A stretch of 64,000 nt of DNA, from assembly GCA_015680685.1 (NCBI GenBank), contig MNCI01011971.1:294846-358845 (forward strand), read 5' to 3'. Both the position numbers and the translations under genes were made by a program. The DNA comes from Gnetum montanum. Its lineage: Eukaryota > Streptophyta > Gnetopsida > Gnetales > Gnetaceae. Below are positions 11,925 to 23,318 of this stretch, one piece after another; position 1 is the first letter of the stretch; each line of letters opens with the position of its first letter. A model generated the notes under the pieces. The model had not been told where the DNA came from. It ran no database searches and was given only the letters and a program-made list of their open reading frames with translations.

Positions 11925-13624
11925 CCTTTAATGATAGGTAGAAATCAGTGTCATGACCAACCATTTGATGATAATGATAGTACCTATTGAGTCTAAAGTA
12001 CTTTGGTAGCTTGGGATCACCTTAGGTAGCTATCATTTGCTCTCTAGCTATGTAACAAAGATGATAATGCCTATTATGAGCCTCTTCAAATAATTGCTTA
12101 TGTTCTATACAGTCATCTTTAAGAAACTATTCTAGAATCTCAAAGGGTTTCATAGGAAACCTAGTATAATTAGACTTATCCTTTTTCCCAAAGTTTGATC
12201 TTGGTTGATTTGGGATTTAGGAAGTGGATGGTTGGGATAAGTTGGAAGATGTGTTGCATGATGATGATCCCTACCTTTCTCCTTATTTCAACTCCTTTGT
12301 CACTATAGCCATAATTGTATGTTCTTACTTTTTTTTATCCCTATTACTTCTCATATATTGGTTCTTATAGGGTATATTGTTACTTGTTTTAGCTACCTCC
12401 TTGATGTTCTTAGTTTGTAAGAATGCTTGGCTTAGTGACTAGACTCTAGGTAGTAAAGCTTTGATTTGATGACGTCATTTATTGTCCCTTGTAGACGTCC
12501 AAGAGGTGAGTTTCAACAATAGGCTTAGGAATCTTATTAAGTTTTGAGTTTCACCTTTGAATGAACCTTTTAACCAGTTCAAGTGGCCCCTACCTCACCT
12601 TCATAAATTGATCAAATGTGGCATCTAGCTTCAAAATGTATTTGAAGTGGTTGAAAAATTGGTTATTCAAGTACTCAAGGGAAGAGATGGAACCTCTAGG
12701 GAAGGTTTGGTACAAATGTAGAGCCTTACCCTTGAGGGACATATGAAAAATTCTCAATATTTTATGTGGCCAAGCTTGCAAAAAGAGGTACTTAAATCAA
12801 AAGGTAACTATATGTTCTATATGTGCATTGGGATCCCATTCACCATTCTATTTGGTGAACTTTGGAATAGGCAAGCTTGTGTGTAAGGTTATTTGAGGCA
12901 TAGTAGGGCTTATAGGATCATCTTGGTAGAAGTATAGAATCTTGACCATCATTTTTGTACTAGCCTTAAGTTTTTGCATCTCTTTGGTAAGGTCTTGGAT
13001 CATTTGGAATGCTTGATCCAAGACTTGGGGCATCCTTGTGAGCTGCAGTGCTTGTATTCATGATTGAGAAGGGAGTTGTGAAGCTTGAATTTGCACAATT
13101 GATGTTGTCATATAGGGAAGAGGTTGTGTGGCCACCATTGTATGTGAATTAAACAAGAAAAAAGATGTTTAAGTTAGAAATTTTGGTATTAAGGGGATGA
13201 AAGAAGTATAAGAGGCTGATGTTGCTTGGGGCCCCAATGAGGGTCTTGCTAGTATGATGAAGGGAGATGGTGAGGTAGACATCACCATGGTTGGTTGAAA
13301 GAAGTTAGGTTGTGTGGCAAAAGACATCAATGAGAATAAGGAGTTGGATTGAGATACGAGTTGTATCTAGTATGTGGCAATGATGGATGTAGACTCAAAC
13401 ATGCTAGAATGAAGAAGATAGGAATTAGGCTAAGGGACTTGTTCCATCAATGATGTAAGAGACATCAAGTTAAGTGTATTTTTCTGGGGAGTCAAAGATT
13501 GGAAAAGACTTTCAATGAAGGTGTCTAGCTCTTGTTTGGCCCCAAACTCATCTTCCTCTTCTTGATGATCCTCTAAGCTAATTCCCTCACTAAACTCATC
13601 AACATCTATGAGTTGTATAAGCAT
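11925..13624 (-). pseudogene. Gag of E1
   Basis: The capsid core is visible at about 12590-12781 as MSLKGKALHLYQTFP followed by SISSLEYLNNQFFNHF. This is the pattern of plant Ty3/gypsy retrotransposon gag (LTGKAL.WY..LP.GSI.S...L...F..HF). Just upstream, at 12848-13033, a coiled stretch ends in FYQDDPISP, which recurs in E8 gag near 50690-50715. A degenerate zinc-knuckle-like GHDTD segment lies at about 11930-11980. The N-terminal acidic piece is at 13430-13624. The frame is broken by several stops and shifts and cannot make a full protein. Gag would package element RNA in virus-like particles. Confidence 0.75.
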
Positions 13625-14396
13625 TTATGTATAAAAATTGGAAAGGGGGATTTGATAATAAGAAGATGAAATGCATTCTTTTCCATCATAGTGTATGATT
13701 TCAAATTAGTACTTAACATCAGATTTAGGCCATGGTATCAAGATATTGACATGTATTTTGGCATAGAGAAAGTTTCAGACCTCCTCATTAATGATCACGA
13801 AATCTAGGTTTTTGTCTCTTTGCCTAAGTAGTTGTCTTCATTCTATGACTATATGGTCTTTTAGGTCATAGACATGAACTGCATCCTGGATGGTTGCCAT
13901 ATTTATCAGGTTAAGGGGTAGGATAGTTTATTGGTTAAAAGACATTACCAAATATGTTTTTTTTACCTCTTACTATTTTGACTAAAACATTATGAAAGTT
14001 GGGTTTTCCAACAGTGTAGTTGGCTATAATGGAAACAACTATTAACATGACTATGACAATGCAAGTGGTGATAGGTGGTATACCCTGCACTTGAGAGAAA
14101 ATGTACCAATTTTGTATTAAAAATGTCCAACTATGCTAGCCTTGCCAGTAGGAGCTACGTTGGAGGGGGCAAAGGGGGGGGGTGAGGGTGTAAGAGGGTA
14201 AGGTACTAACAATTAACTTATCAGCTTTCACTATGTTGGGGTTTCTTCCTCTTGGCAAAAAAAAATGTTTTTTTGAAAAAAGTGGATGCGAAGTTTTGTT
14301 TTTCAATGGCGACATTGGTGTTTAGAGAAGGACCAACACTAGCTTTACTAAAAAATTTCATAGCAGGGGGGTTTGCATGGTTCAAGGGTATGACAC
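13625..14396 (-). other. E1 leader, up to the sequence gap
   Basis: The region lies between gag and the 5' LTR. A G8 run lies near 14174. I cannot find the PBS here, so it is probably within the gap. No gene is seen. Confidence 0.4.
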
Positions 14397-15017
14397 NNNN
14401 NNNNNNNNNNNNNNNNNNNNNNNNNNNNNNNNNNNNNNNNNNNNNNNNNNNNNNNNNNNNNNNNNNNNNNNNNNNNNNNNNNNNNNNNNNNNNNNNNNNN
14501 NNNNNNNNNNNNNNNNNNNNNNNNNNNNNNNNNNNNNNNNNNNNNNNNNNNNNNNNNNNNNNNNNNNNNNNNNNNNNNNNNNNNNNNNNNNNNNNNNNNN
14601 NNNNNNNNNNNNNNNNNNNNNNNNNNNNNNNNNNNNNNNNNNNNNNNNNNNNNNNNNNNNNNNNNNNNNNNNNNNNNNNNNNNNNNNNNNNNNNNNNNNN
14701 NNNNNNNNNNNNNNNNNNNNNNNNNNNNNNNNNNNNNNNNNNNNNNNNNNNNNNNNNNNNNNNNNNNNNNNNNNNNNNNNNNNNNNNNNNNNNNNNNNNN
14801 NNNNNNNNNNNNNNNNNNNNNNNNNNNNNNNNNNNNNNNNNNNNNNNNNNNNNNNNNNNNNNNNNNNNNNNNNNNNNNNNNNNNNNNNNNNNNNNNNNNN
14901 NNNNNNNNNNNNNNNNNNNNNNNNNNNNNNNNNNNNNNNNNNNNNNNNNNNNNNNNNNNNNNNNNNNNNNNNNNNNNNNNNNNNNNNNNNNNNNNNNNNN
15001 NNNNNNNNNNNNNNNNN
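14397..15017. other. Assembly gap of 621 N
   Basis: All bases are N. From the size of the left LTR, the gap should contain about 400 bases of the E1 5' LTR and perhaps the PBS. Frames drawn across it are meaningless. Confidence 1.
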
Positions 15018-16035
15018 ACACTCCTCACCAAATCTACAATGTTGGTGGTATATTGGGTAAGATGTGTGGGGGTTTTGGATGCCAAGAAGAGCCACACTAG
15101 GAGTCTCAAAGCTGAAGGTGCTTTGTGTTGGTACAAAACCACACACAATCTTAGGTGGTTAAAAGTGGTTACAATGGCTATGGTTCCATGCTAGAATTTC
15201 ACTCTCTAAAGCTTTGTACCTATAATGAATTTTTAAATTTTTGAAATGCCAAAGGAGTGAAACCTTATATGATGTTGGAGCTTGATTTTTATAGAGCTTT
15301 GATCATAAATTTGGCTACAAATATTTTCCTAATTGCTGAGAAATTGCTAACACATATAGGTGTTTTAGGTGTCCAAATCTAGCATGGTTTCTATGTATGG
15401 TAAGTTTTGATACCCCTCATGGCATCATAAATTTTACCAATGATGGCTTCCTCTACCCATGCTAGGCCTTCCAAGAGAAACATTGGGCCTGCACGAATCA
15501 TTCTATGGGTCTAACATCCATAGTAGGGTATGACACCCATGCTAGAGCTATAGGAGCCATGCTGGAGATGTAGGACCACTACAAAGGCTGGAGTAATGGT
15601 AAAGTGTGGTGTCATGGTAAGCAATGCTAGGAGGAAGGTGCAATGCTAGGGGTATAGTAGTAACAATAGGGGGGAGTAGTTATGCCACCAACCACTAGCT
15701 ATAGGTGATGTTATATAGCCCCCTCCAATAGGTGTTTCCAGCATAGCAAAAGTTATACCCTTGGAGAAAACCATCAAAATGCCAATTTTGGCAATCCAAA
15801 AGGCATTTTTAATGAACCCAAGCCCAAATATAGGCATGATATGAATTGTTCCACTTGGTAAATGAGGCTATAACAACCTATGAGGCATTTTCAGACCCAA
15901 AAGCTAAAGTATATGAAATTTCATCTCTTGGATTATAATTTTTACATTTTCCAATGAAATTTCAGCCTTAGGTTTCATGTTGTAAGGGTTATAATGTCAA
16001 AATGTTACAACATGAGCTTTCTTATTGGTGTTTCA
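15018..16035 (-). repeat. E1 5' LTR, partial
   Basis: The segment aligns with about 3765-4796 and ends at GGTGTTTCA (16035), the minus-strand LTR start. Sequence after 16035 differs from that after 4796, as expected at an outer element edge. Confidence 0.8.
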
Positions 16036-16069
16036 TCTTCTTTTCAACTTGATCATGTTAATCAATTTA

Positions 16070-16800
16070 ATTTTTGGTTCTCTACCCCATGTATAAAATA
16101 CATACAAGAAAAATTTAGTACTCCTCCAATAGATAACCATAACTCTTAATCCTCTTATAATAAATCATAGATAAGATGAGGCTAAAGCTACAATAATAAA
16201 ATTAGTTGCATATGATTTATCAAACATAAAATATTTTATGATTCCTAATGTCATACATAGGTTTGCAAGTTATCACTTAACTATCATCTAATGACTATTC
16301 ATAAGTTTTCAAATTAAATAATAATTTTACAATAGAAGTGATGGTATCCCAAGAGATTATTGTATCTTGAGTGTTAATTTTTAGTCTTTTCTATTATACC
16401 TTTGGAATTATTTTTTCATATCAATAATTACCTTAATTTATAGTTCTAATAGCACATACTCTATTTATATGAAATACATGCAAGAAAAAATTTAGTACTC
16501 TTCCAATAGATAACCATAACCCTTAAGCCTCTTACAATATTTCTCAAATAAGATGAGGCTAAAGCTGCATCCATAACATTAGTTGGATATGACTTAGCAA
16601 ACATGAAATATTTTATGGTTCCTAATTTGGTTTCCAAGTTATACTTAATTATCACCTAATGACAATTCATAAGTTTTATAATTAAATACTAAATTTACAT
16701 TAGAAGTGATGTTATCCTAAGAGATTATTCTGCCTTGGATGTTAATTTTTAGTCTTGGCTATTATTCCTTTAGAGGATTTTTTCATATTAGTAATTACCA
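16070..16800 (+). repeat. Two-copy tandem duplication, offset about 377 bp
   Basis: The second copy repeats the first throughout: AATTTAGTACTC, AGATAACCATAAC (16131 and 16508), AAGATGAGGCTAAAGCT and AGAAGTGATG...ATCC. The copies differ at many positions, so the duplication is old. No coding capacity is evident. Confidence 0.85.
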
Positions 16801-16806
16801 TAGGAG

Positions 16807-17010
16807 AGTGTAAGATAGTTCTACTCATATCCCATTATAGTCCGTGTCCAAAAGGCTTCCAAAACATATCATGCCTTCCAGTGGATGAAAATTTCAAGCA
16901 TTTTTAGCCTTCTAGTAGGTGTGAATGTATTTTGGTTGGAATTACGTGACACTGCTACTCACATCAGCTTACACTTTCTACATTATGTAATAGTGCTAGA
17001 CGTAGTCCCT
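16807..17010 (+). repeat. Isolated pair of 134-bp satellite monomers
   Basis: TTCTACTCATAT at 16819 and TGCTACTCACAT at 16953 are exactly 134 bases apart. The intervening AAAGGCTTCCAAAA, ATGCCTTCCAGTGG and TTTTGGTTGGAA match the unit of the 1846-3010 array. Confidence 0.85.
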
Positions 17011-18182
17011 CACAACTTTAGATGTAAAGTGTAATTCACAATTTTATTTATGACTTGTAGTCTTTATGTGACAAGAATATGGTTGCATTGTGCAATATGA
17101 GGTAGAAAAGTCCACCACAAACACTTTATTGTCTCATTTTTAGCATTTCTTTAGTGTCTAGGAAGACATAGAGCATGATAAGGGATTGAAGAGCATTGCT
17201 TAAGAGATAACATTGTCATTCAAGGCCAATTTTGCTAAAGATATTTCATCAATAATGTGAAAGCTTTAAAGATGCACTTTGCAGAATGAGTTGTATGCTG
17301 TGTAAGAATTCTAGAATAGGAATTGCTAATAAGATACATTTCTTTCTCTCATTGTAGACATATTATATTGCATAATTGTTAAATATGATATCTCAAATAT
17401 AGATATGTTGGATATGTAGTCTGTAAAATCTTTGAAGAATGCAAGGAAGATGATAGCATGTAGGTTTCTAGGAAATAAAGTGGCAATAAGAAATACAAAT
17501 ATCACCAAGAGGGCATTTTTCAAAAGATGATGTTCAATGGTCTTATTTCTTTGACAATGAATTCACTTGGATATATAAAGAAAGAGTGGAAAATTTTATT
17601 TAAGGAAAATAGAAGAATAAGATCTTTTGTTGTGAATTTTCTATGGAACTAAAAACCAATAAAAATGGAGAAAGGAGACTTGCTCAAAAGCAAACCATTG
17701 CAAAAGCCAAATATTATAAGTTATTTACAACTATTTTTTATTTATCCATTAATGTTTTATAATAAAAATATTCAAAATTTAGAATACTATGATCCCTATT
17801 TGAATATATTCTTTTTATCAATTATCATTGCAAGTATGGACAAAATGTCACTACAAGGTTAGCACACAGGGAAGGTAGAAAAGGAAATAAGATACGAAGA
17901 AGGACTAGTTGTCAATGTCATTTCATAGTTTGTTATATTAAAGGAGAAAAAATGTTACATGTATTATATATAAGGAAATGAATCAGGCTGACACATCAAG
18001 AGGTTACTATCATGGCTTACTAGGTTCCATGACAAATAAAAGAAATTCACAATTCATACATATTTATGTTGAGGTGCATTAGAAGATAGTGTGTTTATGG
18101 AAGGAAGGATTACCAATAAATCTTATCTATGAGAGGTATATCAAATATCTTTTTAAGGGAGGATAGGAGTTTAGGCTATTAG
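17011..18182. other. Spacer, no gene recognised
   Basis: The short frames at 17326-17523 and 17665-17862 have no family resemblance and AT-driven composition. I see nothing else. Confidence 0.5.
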
Positions 18183-18187
18183 GAAAG

Positions 18188-20848
18188 TGTTGGTGACCAT
18201 TTTGGACCATACCACAAAGGTTGGGAGCTTCCTGGTTTTGTGACCTTTTGGGATCACAAGATCGAATGTCTTATTCAAATAGGATTTAGGTTCTTGATGG
18301 TCTCTAGCAATACTAAGGTCCATATACCTCTAAATGAACTAAATAGTAATGAAACATACTAGATGTGAGCATGTGTTTTCTATTGCAAATGTTGAAATGG
18401 TTGGGTTATGTATAAAACTATAATCAACTATCATAAAAGAGATTTGGCTAACTCTCTCAAATATTGTGAATTCTTGGAGATTCCTATTTTATTCCATCAG
18501 GTAGTCTATATAGTCTGTATGGTACATTACTTGTAATAAGTAAATTTTCAAAAACATTTGAGCATAATTCTACCGATCTTCCTCTAATTTTTTCCATAGA
18601 GAAAGTTCCACAAGAAAACTAGAAATAGAGCAAGATTTAATGGACTTATAAAGAGAAAGAAAATAAATAATATTTTTTTGAAATCTCAAATATTTAAGCA
18701 AGATAAATCAACATGAGAAAACACTTCACAATAAAGCTATTTCAATTCAGTAACTACAAATTGTTGAAATCTTCTGATCCCAAAACAAAATTTCATAAAG
18801 AAAATATTATTATACTACCAAACATTATTACATAAATGACAAAGTATTTGTCTCTATTTTGGCTAGTTAATAGTTGTCAAAGATTTTATTCAACAGAATC
18901 TTCAAAAGCTTGAGAATTTCTTGATTAAAATATTAAGGTAATAGGATTTAAAACAATGAAACTATTTCAATCATCTCAAAATACCAAATATTTTTCTAGA
19001 TTCTCTATGCTCAAAATAGGAAATTTTGTTAAGACATGAATATTAAATTGCTCTTAAGGATTTTCAACAACATAAGCTCTTCTATGGAAAATCTTAATAG
19101 GAATCTAATGTTGGATAAAAAAATAGAGTCATAAAAGCAATCTAGGAAAAATCCTAAAATCAAAGGCTAAGTACTGTACTATCTAACCATTAGCTAAGCA
19201 ACTAAAACAATATGAAAATAAATGAACTCAAAATATTGAAACAAATCAACCACATTGATGTCTTAGCAAGCTATCTTATAAGTAACCTTCAATTGTCTTT
19301 TTTCCAAAATCCCCTTTTCTAAATTCTACCTTTGAAGGTCCTTTTATAGTAACCTTAGGGTAGTTAAAATAATCATTATAGGTTAAGGGTATTATAAATA
19401 TCTAGGGGTGTTAATTCATAATCATCATAGAGGTTATAACTTTCAAAGGAAGTTATTAGAAATTTAAGCTATGGTTGTCAAGTGTTTTTATGGTAATAAA
19501 TACTATGGAGATTACCATGGGAGGTTACAAAAATTAGAAAAATATATGTCATAATTGGCAAGTATCCTCTTGCTAATCACAACTCCACAAATATCAAGGA
19601 AAATAAGTTGTAGCCTCCATAGGAGGTTATAAATTCTCATGTAGAGTGTCAATGCTATAGAAAATAATGTTATGTTTTCCAAATATTCATTAAATCTCTT
19701 CCTTATAACCTTTAGATAAAATATCATTTGAAGTGAAAGTATTATACCCCTTAGTATCAATGATGTTATTCCAAAATGGCTTCTTCTCATAATGGCTATT
19801 TTAATTTAAAATTTTTTACAATATTGTTTGGGGTTAAAAACCACTTGGAATCATAATATGATTGAGAAAATTTGGGAGCACGACATTGGCACTACAATCA
19901 CACATTGAATCCCATAACTTCACTAAAAGCCAAAGCCATGGACACTAACCTATGCTTATTGTGCTCACCAATAGAATTATGAAAGTGATATTGATAGAGT
20001 GGGGTTTCATGAGCATTGTGTGGTAACTTCTATGTCTTGCATGCCTTCTTTCTTGGTAGCTGCTCCTAGATCTTTGTGTGATGGAGTTTCATTCACCATG
20101 GCCATTAGGGCTTGGATGGCTATCGTTGTTGCCTCTGGTCCTTCCATGTGCCATATTTTTTTCATGTGCTTAATATGTAGAGGTAATGGTTTCTATATAT
20201 TATTGCATTATGCCTTGATAGTTTTGAAATTACTAGAAATACTAGTGTGCTTGACTCATGCTAGTCATGGTGCTTGTTTTGTAACTTCATTAGTTTAGAT
20301 GCAGTTGTCATTGCAAGTGGAATTGGTGAGGATATCCATGGCTAACTACCATGTTTATGGATATGGATTTGGCTACATTTTGGGCTACATTTGCCACATT
20401 ACCTTCTAGAAAAAATAATGGATTGATCCTAAAAGCCTGTATCATTGGAGACCATTTGATGCTGATAATACAAACTAGTACCAAGCACCATGACATGGCC
20501 ACTATTTTCAACAACTTTAAGCATTTTGAATAATGTCATCATTTAAACTTTAAAATTACTATCTTACTATTATATTTATTTTTTAAAGAAAATTTTACCT
20601 TTTTTTTCAATTTTTATTAATTTCTAGTTAAAATATAATATACCTTTCTTGAACACATCACTCATGTATATCTCTTAATCTCCTCTAACATTGCTTTGGA
20701 ATATTATTCTTAATATCTTTTTCTTGTAGTTCATATTGGGCTAACTTCATATATGTATTTTATGAAACCGAAGTATCATAACTTTATTATTTTAAAAGCC
20801 TTCTAACAATCATCACTATTCCAAAATCATGATGGAGATGTAACAACA
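18188..20848 (-). repeat. E2 3' LTR
   Basis: The LTR is about 2.66 kb. On the minus strand it starts TGTTGTTACATC at 20848 and ends ACCAACA at 18188, a 5-base inverted terminal match. It is homologous to 34714-37420 along its length, for example TTTTGTGACCTTTTGG, CAAAATAGGAAATTTTG and AATTTGGGAGCA. The open frames at 19512-19790, 19999-20298 and 20308-20533 lie inside it and are not coding. Confidence 0.9.
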
Positions 20849-20862
20849 TTTCTTTCCCCCTC
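20849..20862 (-). other. E2 polypurine tract
   Basis: On the minus strand GAGGGGGAAAGAAA lies immediately before the 3' LTR start. This is the classic position and composition of a PPT. Confidence 0.9.
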
Positions 20863-21039
20863 AATTATTTTTATTTATCGACTAAATGAATATAAAAAAA
20901 TACTTTATTGAGCATTTTTACAAAAATAAAAATCTTTTTTAAGGAAAACTTCCATCAAACTTAAGGTTTGATGAAATAAAAACCTCATTCCTAGTAAAAC
21001 TTAGGAAACTATACAAGCACAATTTTATACAAGCTATTC

Positions 21040-21610
21040 TGTGGGTTGAAAAAGAATAGTTAAAGTAACTCTCTCGGGAATTCTCATATCATGAATCTTT
21101 CATCTGTAATCTTAGTTGTAATAAATGCTTTTATTTCCTCTTCTTACCAAGTTGAAGCTTAAAATTTATCTTCACTTTTGTTTTCAACAATTATCTTTGT
21201 TTCCTTTGCATCCAATTCCTTGACTATTAATTTCTGAGGTTCTTTCCAACTAGTTGCTTTAGTGTTTTGAGACATAAAAGCTTGTCCTTAAGAATCATCT
21301 TTACTAGAATCTCCATGATATTCAACTTGGGTAGTGCATTCATGGAAGCTACCCCAAACATTGGAATGTACAGAAAGTCCACCAATGAGAAATATGAACT
21401 CATCTAAAAGGAAAAGTAAGAAAGGGATTTCATTGGATGCTTCATAGGTAGTTTCCTTATAATAGTCTCTTGATAAATGCTTAGGACAACATCCCGTAAC
21501 ATATGGGATAAAACGGCTTCTTGTTGCCCTCTCCCCAAGAACAATTTTCTATCTTACACTTAAACACTTTCCTTGCTTTTTACCTAATCCTAAATTGAGA
21601 AATGATGCAT
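21040..21610 (-). pseudogene. Decayed reading frame downstream of E2 integrase, unknown
   Basis: One minus frame runs about 190 codons with only a few nonsense codons (TAA three times, TGA once). It reads for example PKHLSRDYYKETTYEASNE, then a hydrophobic LLFLLDEFIFLIGGL stretch, then Lys/Glu-rich sequence with KEPQKLIVKELDAKETK. It lies between integrase and PPT, where some plant Ty3/gypsy elements carry an extra frame. I do not recognise the protein. It could be an element-specific ORF, captured host sequence or chance. Confidence 0.35.
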
Positions 21611-21889
21611 TTCTAAGAAATTCTCATCTCTTTATATAGTGTAAGATAAATTTTATTTTCCCACTAATTCTACTAATCAACTTTTCCACTTAGCCAAATC
21701 TCATTTAACTTCCATCATCATAAAGTTGGTTAATTTAAATTCCACTATTTGGTTAAAATTAATTCACCATTGGGTAGTTATCTAACCATCACTCCCACAT
21801 AAAATTATCATAAGTAATGATTACTTAAAATAATCTAAATTCAATTTTTTAAACTAACACTTTGAATTAAGCACATTTTTTTAAAAAAA

Positions 21890-22175
21890 CTAATGCTCTA
21901 ACGTATACATGTTTTATAAAATTATATATAGACTTACTTAAACATACGTATAAGATATATATATTATGGTTATATATTATATATGATATATGTTACTACT
22001 AAACATATACATATATTAAATTTTATATATAAAGGTTTACTACTTACTACTATGTATACTAAATATTATTATAGTTACCTATATATAACATTATACTATA
22101 TACATCTATTAATTTATATATATATAGATTTAAGTTGTATGTTTTTTTCTCAAATAATGTTTTATGTGTAAACCA
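21890..22175. repeat. AT-only low-complexity tract
   Basis: Long stretches of TA and TATATA words lie between the unknown frame and the integrase end of E2. I see no coding capacity. Confidence 0.8.
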
Positions 22176-22231
22176 TTATATAGAAATTGTAATTCTATTC
22201 CATCTAGTGTTGATAACTGATAAATCTCCTC

Positions 22232-23259
22232 TAGTAACTATTTCTTGATTTGAAATGGACCAATCCATACTGTCAAAAATTTATTTGGCTTCTTCATATT
22301 CCATAATAATAAAATATCATCAATTTTTAAAGTCCTTTTCAAATTATTTCTATCAAACCACCTTTTAACTTTAGAACCATTATTTAATAAATTATCTTTA
22401 GCTCTATCCATTTTGGCTTCTCTTTTTCTGAGTAAAGTCATGAAAATTCTATCTTTATTGGTTTTCTGATTGCAATTTTGCACAAAATTTGAGGAGAAAC
22501 TTATAATCTTGTTTATAATTCTAGCAAGTAAACCATAAACTAAGTTATAAGCTAACATTACAATAGCCTTTTTAAATCTAGTACAGTTAGTCCATAATGT
22601 AGATTGTAAGTAATCAATCAAATTTCCTGGATTTTCACCCATTGACTTCTTAATGTAGAAAATAAGATTTTTATTTGTAGATTTAACTAAGTCATTCCCT
22701 TGAGGATAATAATTTGAAAAGAAAAATAGAAATATGGATTTTTTTAATGCCCATGTTATAAATTATTTACATTAAAAAGTTGGTCCATTGTTGGATACCA
22801 ACACTTATGCTAGACTAAAACAACTTAGAATCTAATCTTCCAAGACCTTAATCACATTTGATGCTAAAATTTTTCTTAGAGATTTTTCTTTAGATCATTT
22901 GATAAAGTAATTGATAGCCGTGAGAATGAACTTATGTCATACTCTCAAAGGAGTAATTATACCAATAAAATATAAGACCCATTGCTGAAATGGTCTATCC
23001 ATAATTACTGGTTTTAAAGAAGCTCTAGCCTTTTTTATTTTTAGTCCATGAACTTATAACATCTTTGAATTTTCAAACTAATATCTTGATATATACTTGG
23101 CCAATAAAAATCATAGTAGAGTATATGTTGTATAGTGAACTTAGAATATTCATAGAACAAATTAAAATGATCATGGAATTCTTCTAAGATAGGATCAATT
23201 TGATCATTATGCACACATTCCAACAAAAATCCTCTAAAATCCTTTGTGTATAGGATTCT
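22232..23259 (-). pseudogene. E2 integrase, zinc-binding and C-terminal parts
   Basis: The frame at 23259-23041 carries a decayed H-H-C-C domain: EEFHDHF, then HILYYDFYWPSIYQD and a single Cys. The 22642-22238 frame gives the C-terminal end: LVYGLLARI, then REAKMDRAKDN, a WFDRNNLKRTLKIDDILLL block and a terminal WIGPFQI that matches the GPF/Y module. The catalytic core between them (about 23030-22650) is heavily broken. Integrase would insert the cDNA in the nucleus. At 23259 the frame is cut by E3 and resumes at about 32226 in the RNase H-integrase spacer, in the same frame. Confidence 0.75.
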
Positions 23260-23315
23260 TGATGAATTGTAAATTGGTTGCATTGAATGGGCACTGTCGA
23301 CTAGGCCCTATCGAC
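23260..23315 (+). repeat. E3 5' LTR remnant
   Basis: About 56 bases match the start of the LTR at 31340, including a CGACTAGGCCCTATCGAC-like block. Homology then stops and pol sequence follows almost at once. A single deletion therefore removed the rest of the LTR, PBS, gag and protease. Confidence 0.7.
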
Positions 23316-23318
23316 TAA

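Larger units (their letters stand above)
3349..16035 (-). mobile_element. E1: Ty3/gypsy LTR element with gag and protease but no RT
   Basis: The 3' LTR is at 3349-4796 and the 5' LTR ends at 16035, its inner part lost in the N gap. Read on the minus strand the internal order is leader, gag (about 13620-11925), proline-rich linker (about 11870-11580), protease (about 11348-10500), a 4-kb noncoding stretch with a tandem array, an integrase tail (6003-5937), a 3' region and the PPT. No RT, RNase H or integrase core can be found between 10500 and 6003. Possible TSDs are TCACC (3344-3348) and TCTTC (16036-16040), only 3 of 5 matching. Gag and linker agree with E8, and the 3' end agrees with E9. 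It is most simply a non-autonomous derivative of a Tat-like lineage. Confidence 0.8.

Noticed and set aside
14221-15148. Long open frames on both strands across the gap
   Set aside because: They consist almost wholly of N and have no sequence content.
3344-16040. TCACC and TCTTC as a target-site duplication of E1
   Set aside because: Only three of five bases match and one difference is a transversion; kept as possible only.
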